Below are positions 1 to 6,918 of a stretch of 15,910 nt of DNA, piece after piece. Location: NCBI GenBank assembly GCA_964398055.1, contig CAYNLK010000089.1, forward strand, positions 1-15,910. Reading direction: 5' to 3'. The position numbers were made by a program, and so were the translations under genes. Below the pieces are notes generated by a model, which did no database searches, had not been told where the DNA came from, and saw only the letters and a program-made list of their open reading frames with translations. The stretch's first letter is position 1; each line of letters begins with the position of its first letter. This DNA comes from CAYNLK01 sp964398055. GTDB lineage: Bacteria; Chloroflexota; Anaerolineae; 4572-78; J111.

Positions 1-92
1 ACCCCCATTTTCATTCATCGTTGCCGTGCCGCAGGCTGGGTCCGTCTCCTCTATTTTGAAACTGATGTAACCACTCAAACTGGTCAGAAATT

Positions 93-1304
93 ATGGTCAA
101 GATTTTTGTCAAACTCCCAATAGTTGCCATTGTTCCGATTTTACTGATGGTTGTTTGGCCGGCAATGATCAGAGCAAAGTCAGTTGAGCCTGGGTATTCC
201 CCCTCCTTTAGTCTTATGCCAGACCAGCAGATTACACCAATTACTTACACCGTCTACCTGCCTCTTGTCATCGACGATCGAGGTAATGTACCCTTTGGGT
301 ATGGTATTCAACCTGATCCGCGTGGTAATACAACAACTAACATCGGGCATATCAAGACTTTGGGATTGGAATGGGTAAAGTTTCAACTGGCGTGGAAAGA
401 TGTCGAACTGACGCCAGGGGATTACTATTGGGATTTTTGGGACGAGGTGATTGAGGTTTACAACGCTAACGGTATCAAGGTAATATTAACTGTCACTAAA
501 ACCCCTGATTGGGCCCGCCCCCTGGATGACGACAAAAGTATTGAAGGACTGCCGGAAAATCCGGCCAAATACGCTGAATTTGTCACTTTGGTAGCCGAAC
601 GTTATCGGGGTAAGGTGCAGGCCATTGAAATTTGGAGTGAACAAAATCTATGGTATGCAGTTGGTGGACGAGGGCGGATCGATGCCGCTGGCTATGTTCA
701 GATACTTCAACTGGCCTACCAGGCGGTCAAGGCCATTGACCCGACCATCCTTGTGATTAGCGGCGGTCTGACTGCTGTCAGTAATGTCGGCGATTTAGCG
801 ATTGATGACATTGAATATTTGCAGCAAATGTATGCTTATGGCGCTCAGGGCTACTTTGATGCCGTCGGGGCGCATCCGGCAAGCTACAATTGTCCAGCCC
901 TGGCCGATTGGCGGACGGTGACAGACCCAACGGCGACCTTTCGCCCTCCTTTTGAAAATCGCCACCATAGCTGGTGTTTTCTGGGTACAATGGAGGGCTA
1001 TCGTCATATAATGATAGCCCACGGTGATGGCAACAAAAGTATTGTGCCGACCGAGTTTGGCTGGGCTGTGTCTGACAACCCTCAGGCAGGATATGAATAC
1101 GCTCGTGACAACACTTATACGGAACAGGCGCAGTGGATTACGACAGTTTATCAATGGGGCAAGAATACCGGTTGGGTTGGCCCTATGATCCTTTGGAATC
1201 TGGATTATGGGATAACTGCGCCTGGCACTGAACTATCCAATTTCTCCCTGCTTAGAAATGGTCCTACGCCGGCTTATACCGCTATCGCAAATATGCCCAA
1301 GTGA
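93..1304 (+). CDS. Secreted glycoside hydrolase-like protein (clan GH-A type TIM barrel)
   Basis: A 403-residue protein likely to act outside the cell on an unidentified polysaccharide. Residues 1-30 form a signal peptide (basic start, hydrophobic stretch, small residues before the likely cleavage site). A Y-L-P-L-V segment follows at 54-58; I associate this with exported Chloroflexota proteins. The barrel begins near residue 67, and W95-Q98 with W112-W116 resemble the first strands of GH5/GH39-like enzymes. The likely acid/base is E183 in I-E-I-W-S-E-Q-N (family pattern W-N-E-P-N), and the likely nucleophile is E321 in V-P-T-E-F-G-W. Both clan GH-A glutamates are therefore present, although the first motif is divergent. 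The ATG at 93 is kept because it opens the signal peptide, but no good ribosome binding site precedes it. It is the only plus-strand gene here and its GC is lower than that of the cob genes. Family and substrate are not resolved. Confidence 0.8.
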   Translation: MVKIFVKLPIVAIVPILLMVVWPAMIRAKSVEPGYSPSFSLMPDQQITPITYTVYLPLVIDDRGNVPFGYGIQPDPRGNTTTNIGHIKTLGLEWVKFQLAWKDVELTPGDYYWDFWDEVIEVYNANGIKVILTVTKTPDWARPLDDDKSIEGLPENPAKYAEFVTLVAERYRGKVQAIEIWSEQNLWYAVGGRGRIDAAGYVQILQLAYQAVKAIDPTILVISGGLTAVSNVGDLAIDDIEYLQQMYAYGAQGYFDAVGAHPASYNCPALADWRTVTDPTATFRPPFENRHHSWCFLGTMEGYRHIMIAHGDGNKSIVPTEFGWAVSDNPQAGYEYARDNTYTEQAQWITTVYQWGKNTGWVGPMILWNLDYGITAPGTELSNFSLLRNGPTPAYTAIANMPK

Positions 1305-1305
1305 T

Positions 1306-1326
1306 AGCGTCCGATAAACGGACGCT
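1306..1326. terminator. Possible shared terminator hairpin between convergent genes
   Basis: A perfect 8-bp GC-rich inverted repeat (arms 1306-1313 and 1319-1326) has a 5-nt loop and begins 1 nt after the stop codon of the hydrolase gene. It lies 60 nt beyond the stop of the converging cbiA gene. It has no clear T run on either strand, so it is a weak or factor-assisted terminator, or just an mRNA 3'-end stabiliser. Confidence 0.4.
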
Positions 1327-1386
1327 GTGGTTCTGTGGGCAAATGGACTCTGCCTAAAACCTTAGCCCCGTGGCGCTCCTCAACGC

Positions 1387-2796
1387 TCAACCGGAAAAGC
1401 GGCGAGCGGCCATCACAAAATTTGTCGCCAGTTCGGGCTTGCCCCAAAAATGCAGATGGACGTAAGAGGCCCACAAGTTGCCAAGCCAGGCTCCTTCCGG
1501 GCGAGGTTCGCCTTCGCCGGAACGAGGCAGCAGGTAGTAGGCCGGCGGCAGGTCATCCGGGCGGTTCTCCCAGGCGGAGTAATGAAATTCGTGGCCGCGC
1601 ACCGTCTCGCCCGCCCGCAGCAGCCAGGAGTCGCTCACGGCCTGGGCCTGCCGATAGCCCAGGGTCAAGCGCTGACGGGTCATCACCGACCGGCCCGGCA
1701 ACAGCCCCACCATCGGCTGCTCTTGCCCCTCCAGGTCGATGATGGCTTCGGTCAGATACATCAACCCGCCACATTCGGCGTAGATTGGGATGCCCCGCCG
1801 GTGCGCCTGACGCAAGGCTTGCTGCATGGCGGCATTGGCAGCCAACTGCCCGGCGTACAGCTCCGGAAAGCCGCCGCTAAGCATAATTCCGGCGGTATGG
1901 GGCGGCAGGGTTTGGTCGTGCAGGGGACTGAAGAAAGCCAGGCTGGCCCCGGCGGCTTGCAGCAGCTCCAGGTTGTCTTCGTAGGTAAAGTTGAAGGCTT
2001 CGTCGTGGGCAACGGCGATGGTGGGGGGATTGGCTGGTTGGTTGGTTGGTTGGCTGGCTAGTTGGTTGGGGGTCAGAAGGTCGGTTAAGTTGGGGGCAGG
2101 GAGGGGGGGGGCCTGGCGGGCGAGGGCCAACAGGCGGACGAGGTCCAGAGTTTGCTCGACCCGGTCGGCGGCGGCGTTGATGAAGGCCTGCCAGCGGCCC
2201 GGTTCCGCTGTCGGAATCAGACCGAGATGGCGCTCCGGGATCTCCAGCTCTGAATCGCGGGTCAACCAACCTAACACCGGCAGGCCGGTGGCTTGCTCGA
2301 TGGCCGTAGCCACGCCCTGGCCGTGCTTATCGCTGCCAACCTTGTTGACAATGAACCCGGCCAGCGGCAATGCGGGATCGAACTGCTGGTATCCCAGGGC
2401 CAGCGCCCCGGCGCTGCGGGCCATTTTGCCGGCATCCAGCATCAGGATGACCGGCGCAGCAATCAGCTTGGCCACCTGAGCGGTGCTGCCCTCCTCACCC
2501 TCGTAGCTGAAGCCATCAAAAATACCCATCACCCCTTCGACCACGGCGATATCGGCGTCAGCAGCGACGTGGGTAAAAAGGGCCTGGACCCGCTCGGGCG
2601 GAACCATCCAGGTGTCCAGGTTGCGGCAGGGCCGGCCGGCGGCCAGGGTGTGATAGGTTGGGTCAATGTAATCGGGGCCGGTTTTGAAAGGTTGAACCAT
2701 CAAACCCCGGCGAGCCAGGGCCGCAATCAGTCCGGCTGTGACCGTGGTTTTGCCAACCCCGCTGCGTACTCCGGCGATGACCAGGCGGGCAGTCAT
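1387..2796 (-). CDS. cbiA: Cobyrinate a,c-diamide synthase
   Basis: A cytoplasmic enzyme that amidates the a and c side chains of cobyrinate using ATP and glutamine (CbiA/CobB family). From the chosen start the protein has 469 residues. The N-terminal dethiobiotin-synthetase-like ATPase carries a P-loop G-V-R-S-G-V-G-K-T at 9-17 and F-K-T-G-P-D-Y-I-D-P at 37-46. The C-terminal class I glutamine amidotransferase domain carries the nucleophile C342 in A-E-C-G-G and a histidine in S-Y-V-H at 447. A low-complexity linker rich in Pro, Asn, Gln and Thr (about 227-260) joins them. The start is moved from the ATG at 2808 to the ATG at 2796 because GGAG at 2803-2806 sits 6 nt before the latter and inside the former. 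It is called cbiA rather than cobB because the neighbours are anaerobic-pathway genes. It follows hepT by 22 nt and may share its transcript. Confidence 0.95.
   Translation of the reverse strand: MTARLVIAGVRSGVGKTTVTAGLIAALARRGLMVQPFKTGPDYIDPTYHTLAAGRPCRNLDTWMVPPERVQALFTHVAADADIAVVEGVMGIFDGFSYEGEEGSTAQVAKLIAAPVILMLDAGKMARSAGALALGYQQFDPALPLAGFIVNKVGSDKHGQGVATAIEQATGLPVLGWLTRDSELEIPERHLGLIPTAEPGRWQAFINAAADRVEQTLDLVRLLALARQAPPLPAPNLTDLLTPNQLASQPTNQPANPPTIAVAHDEAFNFTYEDNLELLQAAGASLAFFSPLHDQTLPPHTAGIMLSGGFPELYAGQLAANAAMQQALRQAHRRGIPIYAECGGLMYLTEAIIDLEGQEQPMVGLLPGRSVMTRQRLTLGYRQAQAVSDSWLLRAGETVRGHEFHYSAWENRPDDLPPAYYLLPRSGEGEPRPEGAWLGNLWASYVHLHFWGKPELATNFVMAARRFSG
2030..2068. repeat. GGTT/GGCT tetranucleotide repeat inside cbiA
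   Basis: The plus strand reads as successive GGTT and GGCT units through this stretch. On the coding strand it encodes the Asn-Gln-Pro-Thr-rich linker between the ATPase and amidotransferase domains of CbiA. It looks like a simple-sequence expansion tolerated in an interdomain linker. Confidence 0.7.
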
Positions 2797-2818
2797 TGCT
2801 ATCTCCATTTTTGAGTGC

Positions 2819-3196
2819 CTAGTCGCTATTGGAGGATTTATTCATGAATTCATCGGACTCTGTTGAGGAAATCAGTGGTTTGATCTGCCGGATGAGTTTG
2901 GGGATAGCAATAGTGACTGTATGCCATATTTCATTCAGATCAACGTGATCGTAAGCGTGGATCAAAATATCTCGCATCCCCGCCATTTGCCGCCATGCTA
3001 TTTCAGGATGATCTGCCCTGAATTCTTCTGACAAGCGCTTGGTAGCCTCGCCGATGATTTCAATCTGCCTGGTTACAGCAGACTGACGCATCAAATCCTG
3101 CTCAAAAGTCTTTTTGTCAACACCTTCGATAAAAGTCTGAGCCAGTCGTGCTGCTTCGAGGATGTCCGCTAGATAGGTTGTGTCACGATCTGGCAT
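2819..3196 (-). CDS. hepT: HEPN-domain toxin, HepT-like (DUF86)
   Basis: A 125-residue all-helical protein of the HepT/DUF86 group, in which HEPN proteins act as RNases cleaving tRNA or mRNA. The RX4HXY signature is present as R75-D-I-L-I-H80-A-Y82. In the described MntA-HepT system R and H are the RNase residues, and the Tyr is the site that the partner nucleotidyltransferase modifies by AMPylation. Length is normal for the family, and all active-site residues are intact, so the toxin is probably functional. Its ATG at 3196 overlaps the end of the upstream nucleotidyltransferase gene by 14 nt, implying translational coupling. The pair is less GC-rich than the flanking cob genes and separates cbiO from cbiA, which suggests insertion into a cobalamin operon. 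The family call is firm; toxicity is inferred from the family. Confidence 0.9.
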   Translation of the reverse strand: MPDRDTTYLADILEAARLAQTFIEGVDKKTFEQDLMRQSAVTRQIEIIGEATKRLSEEFRADHPEIAWRQMAGMRDILIHAYDHVDLNEIWHTVTIAIPKLIRQIKPLISSTESDEFMNKSSNSD

Positions 3197-3521
3197 AGAT
3201 CACCTTTGCAGAATCAAGAATAGCCTGGCGACGAATGTGATTACGGCTTCGCTCGATCCCCCTACGGCTGACTAAATCTACATCCCGGCCAATAATGGCT
3301 TTGAGTTGGTCTTGCATCGTAACATGATCTAATAGAGTCCATGTTGCAGTGGGCGCAAAGGTAACCAAAACATCTACATCACTTGTTATATCAAAATCGT
3401 CCCGTAAAACAGAGCCGAACAAGGCCAGTTCAGTGATCTTCCAACGACGGCAAAAGTCAGCAATTTGCTGCTGGGGTATTTCAATATTTTTTATAGATAT
3501 AGGCAGCATTTTCAGGCTCAT
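3183..3521 (-). CDS. mntA: MNT-type nucleotidyltransferase, antitoxin partner of HepT
   Basis: A small (112-residue) minimal nucleotidyltransferase. It has the GSX10DXD motif of this superfamily in L-F-G-S-V-L-R-D-D-F-D-I-T-S-D-V-D. In characterised MntA-HepT pairs the enzyme neutralises the HEPN toxin by adding AMP to the tyrosine of RX4HXY, which is present in the neighbour. The frame stays open to 3569, but an extended -10 promoter at 3531-3539 lies inside that extension, so the start must be downstream. ATG 3521 would be only about 4 nt from the predicted transcript start (near-leaderless). ATG 3509 (108 residues) gives a leader of about 15 nt and is an equal alternative. Its stop overlaps the hepT start. 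The A/T-rich stretch before it contrasts with the surrounding cob genes. Confidence 0.88.
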   Translation of the reverse strand: MSLKMLPISIKNIEIPQQQIADFCRRWKITELALFGSVLRDDFDITSDVDVLVTFAPTATWTLLDHVTMQDQLKAIIGRDVDLVSRRGIERSRNHIRRQAILDSAKVIYARS

Positions 3522-3530
3522 TGCAACTTG

Positions 3531-3539
3531 ATTATACCA
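3531..3539 (-). promoter_or_regulatory. Extended -10 promoter of mntA-hepT
   Basis: Read on the minus strand this is TGGTATAAT, a consensus -10 hexamer with the TGn extension. No good -35 is seen at 16-18 nt, which is tolerated with an extended -10. The predicted transcription start is near 3524, just before ATG 3521. This gives the toxin-antitoxin pair, and possibly cbiA, a promoter separate from the cbiMNQO riboswitch. Confidence 0.55.
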
Positions 3540-3598
3540 TGAGAAGAAGGCGACAAAAAAATGACACAAAAATGAAATAAGATGTCAAAAGTGGTACA

Positions 3599-4375
3599 TC
3601 AATATTCAACCCCGTTTGAAAACTCCGGATCGACCCGCCACCAAACCTTTGACAAGCCCGTCTTATCCAGCAGCCGTTCATCATTCAGCAAGGCCCGAGG
3701 TGTTCCGGAGAACATGGCGCGCCCAGCCTCCAGCACAATCACGTAACTGGACCAGTAACGCACCACCGACAGGTTGTGGGTGGCCATCAAGATAGTCTTA
3801 CCCTGATCGTAAAACCGTTGCAGAATCTCGAACATCGTCAGCCGCACCCACGGATCCAAACTGGCCATCGGTTCGTCGGCTACCAGGACCTCGGGGGCCA
3901 TGGCCAGCACGCCGGCCAGGGCCACGCGGGCCTTTTCGCCGCCGCTGAGGGCGTGGGTCGGCCGTTCTAGCAGGTTCGTTATCTCGCAGATTTCGGCCGC
4001 TTCCTGCACCCGGCGGCGAACCTCGGCTTCGTCCAGGCCCAAATTGAGCGGGCCAAAGCTGATATCCTGAGCCACGCTGGCGCTGAAGAGCTGGTCATCC
4101 GGGCTTTGGAAGACAAGGCCCACTTGCTGGCGCAGCCATTTCAACGTTTTGCGGTCGTAGGCTAACGGTTGGGCTTTGAAAAAAACCTGGCCAGAGTGAG
4201 GCTGGTACAAACCGTTGCAGTGCAGGAAAAAAGTGGATTTGCCGGAACCGTTGCGGCCCACCACCGCCACTTTTTCTCCCTGGGGGATCTTGACGCTAAA
4301 ACCATTCAAGGCAAAGTCATTTTGCTGGCCCGGATATTTGTAGTAGACATCTTTGAATTCAAAGATGGGGGTCAT
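3599..4375 (-). CDS. cbiO: Cobalt ECF transporter ATPase
   Basis: The cytoplasmic ATPase of the CbiMNQO energy-coupling-factor importer, which powers Co2+ uptake for cobalamin synthesis. It has 258 residues from ATG 4375. Motifs seen are Walker A G-R-N-G-S-G-K-S-T at 40-48, Q-loop Q90 in F-Q-S-P-D-D-Q, ABC signature L-S-G-G-E at 143-147, Walker B V-L-V-A-D-E-P with E168, D-loop S-L-D-P, and switch histidine H200 in A-T-H-N. The frame is open to 4426, but ATG 4375 is chosen because it overlaps the cbiQ stop in the usual ATGA coupling arrangement and starts right at the conserved strand. It is the last gene of cbiMNQO; mntA begins about 80 nt downstream. Confidence 0.96.
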   Translation of the reverse strand: MTPIFEFKDVYYKYPGQQNDFALNGFSVKIPQGEKVAVVGRNGSGKSTFFLHCNGLYQPHSGQVFFKAQPLAYDRKTLKWLRQQVGLVFQSPDDQLFSASVAQDISFGPLNLGLDEAEVRRRVQEAAEICEITNLLERPTHALSGGEKARVALAGVLAMAPEVLVADEPMASLDPWVRLTMFEILQRFYDQGKTILMATHNLSVVRYWSSYVIVLEAGRAMFSGTPRALLNDERLLDKTGLSKVWWRVDPEFSNGVEY

Positions 4376-5148
4376 ACCACTATCCAAACCAGCAGGAGCG
4401 TGACAACGACCGTCAGGCTGGCCCACATCGTTTTACGATCAAACAGATATTCAGCCGGCAGCACCCTTAGTTCCCCCTCAAAACCGCGTGACTCAAGCGC
4501 GATATTCAGCCGGCGGCTGCGCTGGAAAGCATCGATAAACAGGCGACTGCCGAGCAAGCCGGCGCTGTTGATGGCGCGATAGAAGGAGGTATTATAACCC
4601 AGGCGACTCTCTTGAGCCATGCGTATCCGCCCGGCTGCATCGATCAAAACAAAAATAAAGCGATAAATAACGGTCATCAGGTCGATTAAGAGAGGCGGCA
4701 GCCGCCAGCGCCGGCCCAAATCGACCAGGTCAACCAGGGGGGTGGTCAGGGTTAAGAAGTTCATTGCGGCCGTGGCCCCCAGGGCGCGGGTAATCAATTG
4801 GCTGGCCAGTTCCAAATTCTCCCGAGAGGTGGAGAACCAGAGCGGCCCCAACCTGATGGCCCAGTCGGCCAGCAGGCCGGGGTCAGCCAGGCTGACACTC
4901 AGGGCCACCCCGATGATCGTCAGGATAAAAAAGAGGAACTCCATCAACAAAACGGTTCCAAAAACGCGACCCGACAGACCGGCCAGCCAGACGACCAGGC
5001 CCCACATCCAGGCCACGGCCAGCAATCCAACCAGCGGCTCATTCAAGACCAGGCACAGCACCAGCACCGCCAGGGCCAAGGCCACCTTTTGAGCCGGATC
5101 GACCTGGCGGATCCGATTTGCATAGGCATAACGATCAATAATGTGCAT
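4372..5148 (-). CDS. cbiQ: Cobalt ECF transporter T component
   Basis: The membrane-embedded EcfT subunit that couples CbiO to the substrate-binding CbiM. It has 258 residues from ATG 5148; an in-frame TTG lies one codon earlier. Hydrophobic segments are visible at about 23-58, 63-88, 125-140 and 153-171, with a last one at 241-257. Two Ala-x3-Arg-type coupling motifs that dock on the ATPase are visible: A-Q-E-S-R-L-G near 178-184 and a perfect A-L-E-S-R-G near 217-222. These are the diagnostic EcfT signatures. The gene follows cbiN by about 20 nt and overlaps cbiO by the ATGA junction. Confidence 0.95.
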   Translation of the reverse strand: MHIIDRYAYANRIRQVDPAQKVALALAVLVLCLVLNEPLVGLLAVAWMWGLVVWLAGLSGRVFGTVLLMEFLFFILTIIGVALSVSLADPGLLADWAIRLGPLWFSTSRENLELASQLITRALGATAAMNFLTLTTPLVDLVDLGRRWRLPPLLIDLMTVIYRFIFVLIDAAGRIRMAQESRLGYNTSFYRAINSAGLLGSRLFIDAFQRSRRLNIALESRGFEGELRVLPAEYLFDRKTMWASLTVVVTLLLVWIVV

Positions 5149-5168
5149 CAATCAGCTAAAGCCGGCAG

Positions 5169-5492
5169 CTATTCGCCCCCTTCTTTTTTGGCCGCAGCCT
5201 GCTTTTCTCCCCGTTTCAGACCAAAGTAGTAGCCCAGAAAACCGCTACCCAGAGCCGCCTGGAGCGCAAACAGCAGGCTTTCAGTTTCGCCGCCGGGGGG
5301 CTGCCAAATATTTTCAAACCAGGGTTTGTAAGTTGGGGCTACCTCGCTGATGGCCTGCTCAGCCAACCCATCGGCCCCACCGAACTCAGAACCGGGGTTC
5401 AGCCACAGGGCCGCGCCAACTAACAATAATACCACAACCAACAGTAACCAGATCGTGGCGCTGTTTGATTTTGGTGCTCCAGCCAATCTCAT
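5169..5492 (-). CDS. cbiN: Cobalt transporter small accessory subunit
   Basis: A 107-residue protein with two membrane segments, at about 13-31 and 73-90, joined by an extracytoplasmic loop. In CbiMNQO systems CbiN assists metal loading into CbiM and is specific to the cobalt version of these importers. The family-typical loop can be read: a G-G-A-D-G-L-A-E turn around 38-45 and Y-K-P-W-F further on. The second helix contains the Gly-rich run G-S-G-F-L-G-Y-Y-F-G. A charged Lys-rich tail ends it. The ATG lies 1 nt after the cbiM stop, so the two are translationally linked. Confidence 0.93.
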   Translation of the reverse strand: MRLAGAPKSNSATIWLLLVVVLLLVGAALWLNPGSEFGGADGLAEQAISEVAPTYKPWFENIWQPPGGETESLLFALQAALGSGFLGYYFGLKRGEKQAAAKKEGGE

Positions 5493-5493
5493 C

Positions 5494-6279
5494 TTACGCC
5501 TCCACCCCCAGAGTTTTCAACTCAGCCTGGGCATTGCTCTGCAACGCTTTGAAGATAATCACCGTTAAGATGCCTTCGCTGATAGCCAGAGGAATTTGGG
5601 TGACGGCAAAAATTGCCGCGAACTTAAGAAAAGAAGCCAGGATACCCCCGATTGGGTCGGGATAAGCCAGGGCCAATTGAAGCGAGGTGACCACGTAGGT
5701 AGCCCAATCAGCCAGGGCCGCGGCCAGAAATACGACCCAGGCGGTTGGCATTCTACCTTGCAGTCCTTTCCAGAGGCCATAAGCGACCAGCGGCCCGACC
5801 ACGGCCATACTGAAGGCGTTTGCTCCCAGGGTTGTCAAGCCGCCGTGAGCCAGCAGGAGGGCCTGGAATAGCAGCACAATCCCACCCAGCACACTCATCA
5901 CAAAGGGGCCAAACAGGATTGCCCCCAGGCCGGTCCCGGTCGGGTGGCTGCTGGAGCCGGTCACGCTGGGGATCTTCAGGGCGCTGAGGACAAAGGCATA
6001 GGCGCCGGCCAGTCCCAGCAACAGCATCGTATCGCGGCCCTGTTTCACCAATTTGCTAATCTGGCGAAAACCGATGACCCAAAAGGGAATAGTCACCGCA
6101 AACCAGAAGATGGCCCAGCCTGGCGGCAGAAAGCCCTCAAATATGTGCATCCCGGGAACCACGGGCGCGTCAACTCGCGGCATGACCGAGTCGGCCCAGG
6201 CTACTCTGGCGCCCAGTAGACTGGCAGCCACCAGCAGCCAGCCAATAATTTGAGGCTTCTTGAGTTTCTTGAGAATCAT
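5494..6279 (-). CDS. cbiM: Cobalt ECF transporter substrate-binding membrane subunit
   Basis: The metal-selecting membrane component of the cobalt importer, 261 residues with about six further hydrophobic segments. Residues 1-30 look like a signal peptide ending A-W-A-D. The family's metal-binding N-terminus appears later, as M44-H45-I in P-G-M-H-I-F-E-G-F-L-P. In studied CbiM/NikM proteins the mature chain starts at this Met-His, which coordinates the metal. Here about 13 residues lie between the obvious signal-peptidase-like site and Met44. Other family marks are S-S-S-H-P-T-G-T-G-L-G at about 110-120 and H-G-G-L-T-T-L-G-A-N at about 146-155. The start at ATG 6279 is supported by GAGGAAG 6 nt upstream. 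It is the first gene after the cobalamin riboswitch and its terminator. Confidence 0.95.
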   Translation of the reverse strand: MILKKLKKPQIIGWLLVAASLLGARVAWADSVMPRVDAPVVPGMHIFEGFLPPGWAIFWFAVTIPFWVIGFRQISKLVKQGRDTMLLLGLAGAYAFVLSALKIPSVTGSSSHPTGTGLGAILFGPFVMSVLGGIVLLFQALLLAHGGLTTLGANAFSMAVVGPLVAYGLWKGLQGRMPTAWVVFLAAALADWATYVVTSLQLALAYPDPIGGILASFLKFAAIFAVTQIPLAISEGILTVIIFKALQSNAQAELKTLGVEA

Positions 6280-6319
6280 ATTTCACTTCCTCACTCATTG
6301 AACTTGTTTGAATTGAAAC

Positions 6320-6344
6320 AAAAAACCCGACCTGTTAGTCGGGT
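6320..6344 (-). terminator. Intrinsic terminator of the cobalamin riboswitch
   Basis: On the minus strand a GC stem (6-7 bp: ACCCGAC / GTCGGGT) with a 6-nt loop is followed directly by six U. It lies between the riboswitch aptamer and the cbiM start, about 40 nt before the ATG. This indicates control by transcription termination when cobalamin is bound. Confidence 0.88.
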
Positions 6345-6424
6345 GTGTGGCTGGCTCATACTTCGATGGATCATCGATGACAGCGCCAAAGCGCACTCCC
6401 ACCACCTTACCGCGAGGCTGTGCA

Positions 6425-6633
6425 GAGTCGATCGAGGCGGGCGGCCTGGCTTCAAATCAATGAACAATGAACAATTAGCAATCATCAATTTATTCATTGC
6501 TAATTGTTCATTGTTCATTGACCTGTTACAGTTGCGGGACAGCGCCGGACTTCACCTTTCTGTTGGCGTCACCGGCTTCGCCACGCTGAAGCGTACCCGC
6601 GCCATCCGGAGCAGCGGGTACCTCTACCGAGTC
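6425..6633 (-). promoter_or_regulatory. Cobalamin riboswitch (aptamer) upstream of cbiMNQO
   Basis: On the minus strand the conserved core at 6528-6556 reads GGTGAAGTCC, GGCGCTG, then TCCCGCAACTGT, matching the cobalamin aptamer consensus. The B12-box-like segment at 6436-6453 contains GCCAGG and CCGCCCGCC. A closing P1 helix can be drawn: 6621-6633 pairs with 6425-6437 over 13 positions with two mismatches. A peripheral hairpin with perfect 8-bp arms lies just inside the 5' strand (GTACCCGC/GCGGGTAC). Between the core and the B12 box sits an unusual 26-bp perfect hairpin (6457-6521). With the terminator downstream, the expected logic is cobalamin binding leading to termination and reduced cobalt import. 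The RNA folding is hand-drawn, not computed. Confidence 0.92.
6457..6521. repeat. Perfect 26-bp inverted repeat within the riboswitch
   Basis: Arms 6457-6482 and 6496-6521 are perfect reverse complements with a 13-nt loop. The left arm and loop are built from heptamers of pattern TnAnCAA (TGAACAA, TGAACAA, TTAGCAA, TCATCAA). It is A/T-rich, unlike the GC-rich riboswitch around it, and occupies the variable stem position between the aptamer core and the B12 box. Confidence 0.9.
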
Positions 6634-6918
6634 TAACGTGCGAATATTTTCTTGTTAATCAACGGCTTAGGCTATATTCACAGGCAAACAATCACAATGC
6701 CCTGGTCCTGGCCAAGCCCAACCTTCATTATAACTCTATCGGCGCTGCCAAAGTAAGTGACATTCATCACCATTATGGGCGACAAATGTCACTGGCATAA
6801 GCCTGGGTACTTGTACCTGGCTGAATTGGGCGTGCTGGCCGCTCGCCCGCTGTTGGTCCAGGCCGTGCAGGCGACTGATGAAGATATCGACCTGAAACGC
6901 AGAAAAATGTCAATCTGC
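6634..6918. other. Intergenic stretch between cbiL and the riboswitch; no gene seen
   Basis: No convincing coding frame is present; short open frames on both strands lack ribosome binding sites and recognisable motifs. Two things stand out. A minus-strand TATAAT at 6727-6732 could be the -10 of the riboswitch transcript. A 9-bp inverted repeat, AGTGACATT (6756-6764) with AATGTCACT (6785-6793), resembles a leftover end of a mobile element. Confidence 0.5.
6727..6732 (-). promoter_or_regulatory. Candidate -10 element for the cbiMNQO leader
   Basis: A consensus TATAAT on the minus strand lies about 95 nt upstream of the aptamer's 5' strand. No strong -35 is seen at 16-18 nt. It is the best hexamer I can find in this gap, but a promoter further upstream or readthrough from cbiL is possible. 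Confidence 0.35.

Noticed and set aside
1450..2061. Long plus-strand open frame opposite cbiA
   Set aside because: Gly/Gln/Val-rich and lacking any family motif; it is antisense to a well-conserved enzyme and typical of high-GC shadow frames.
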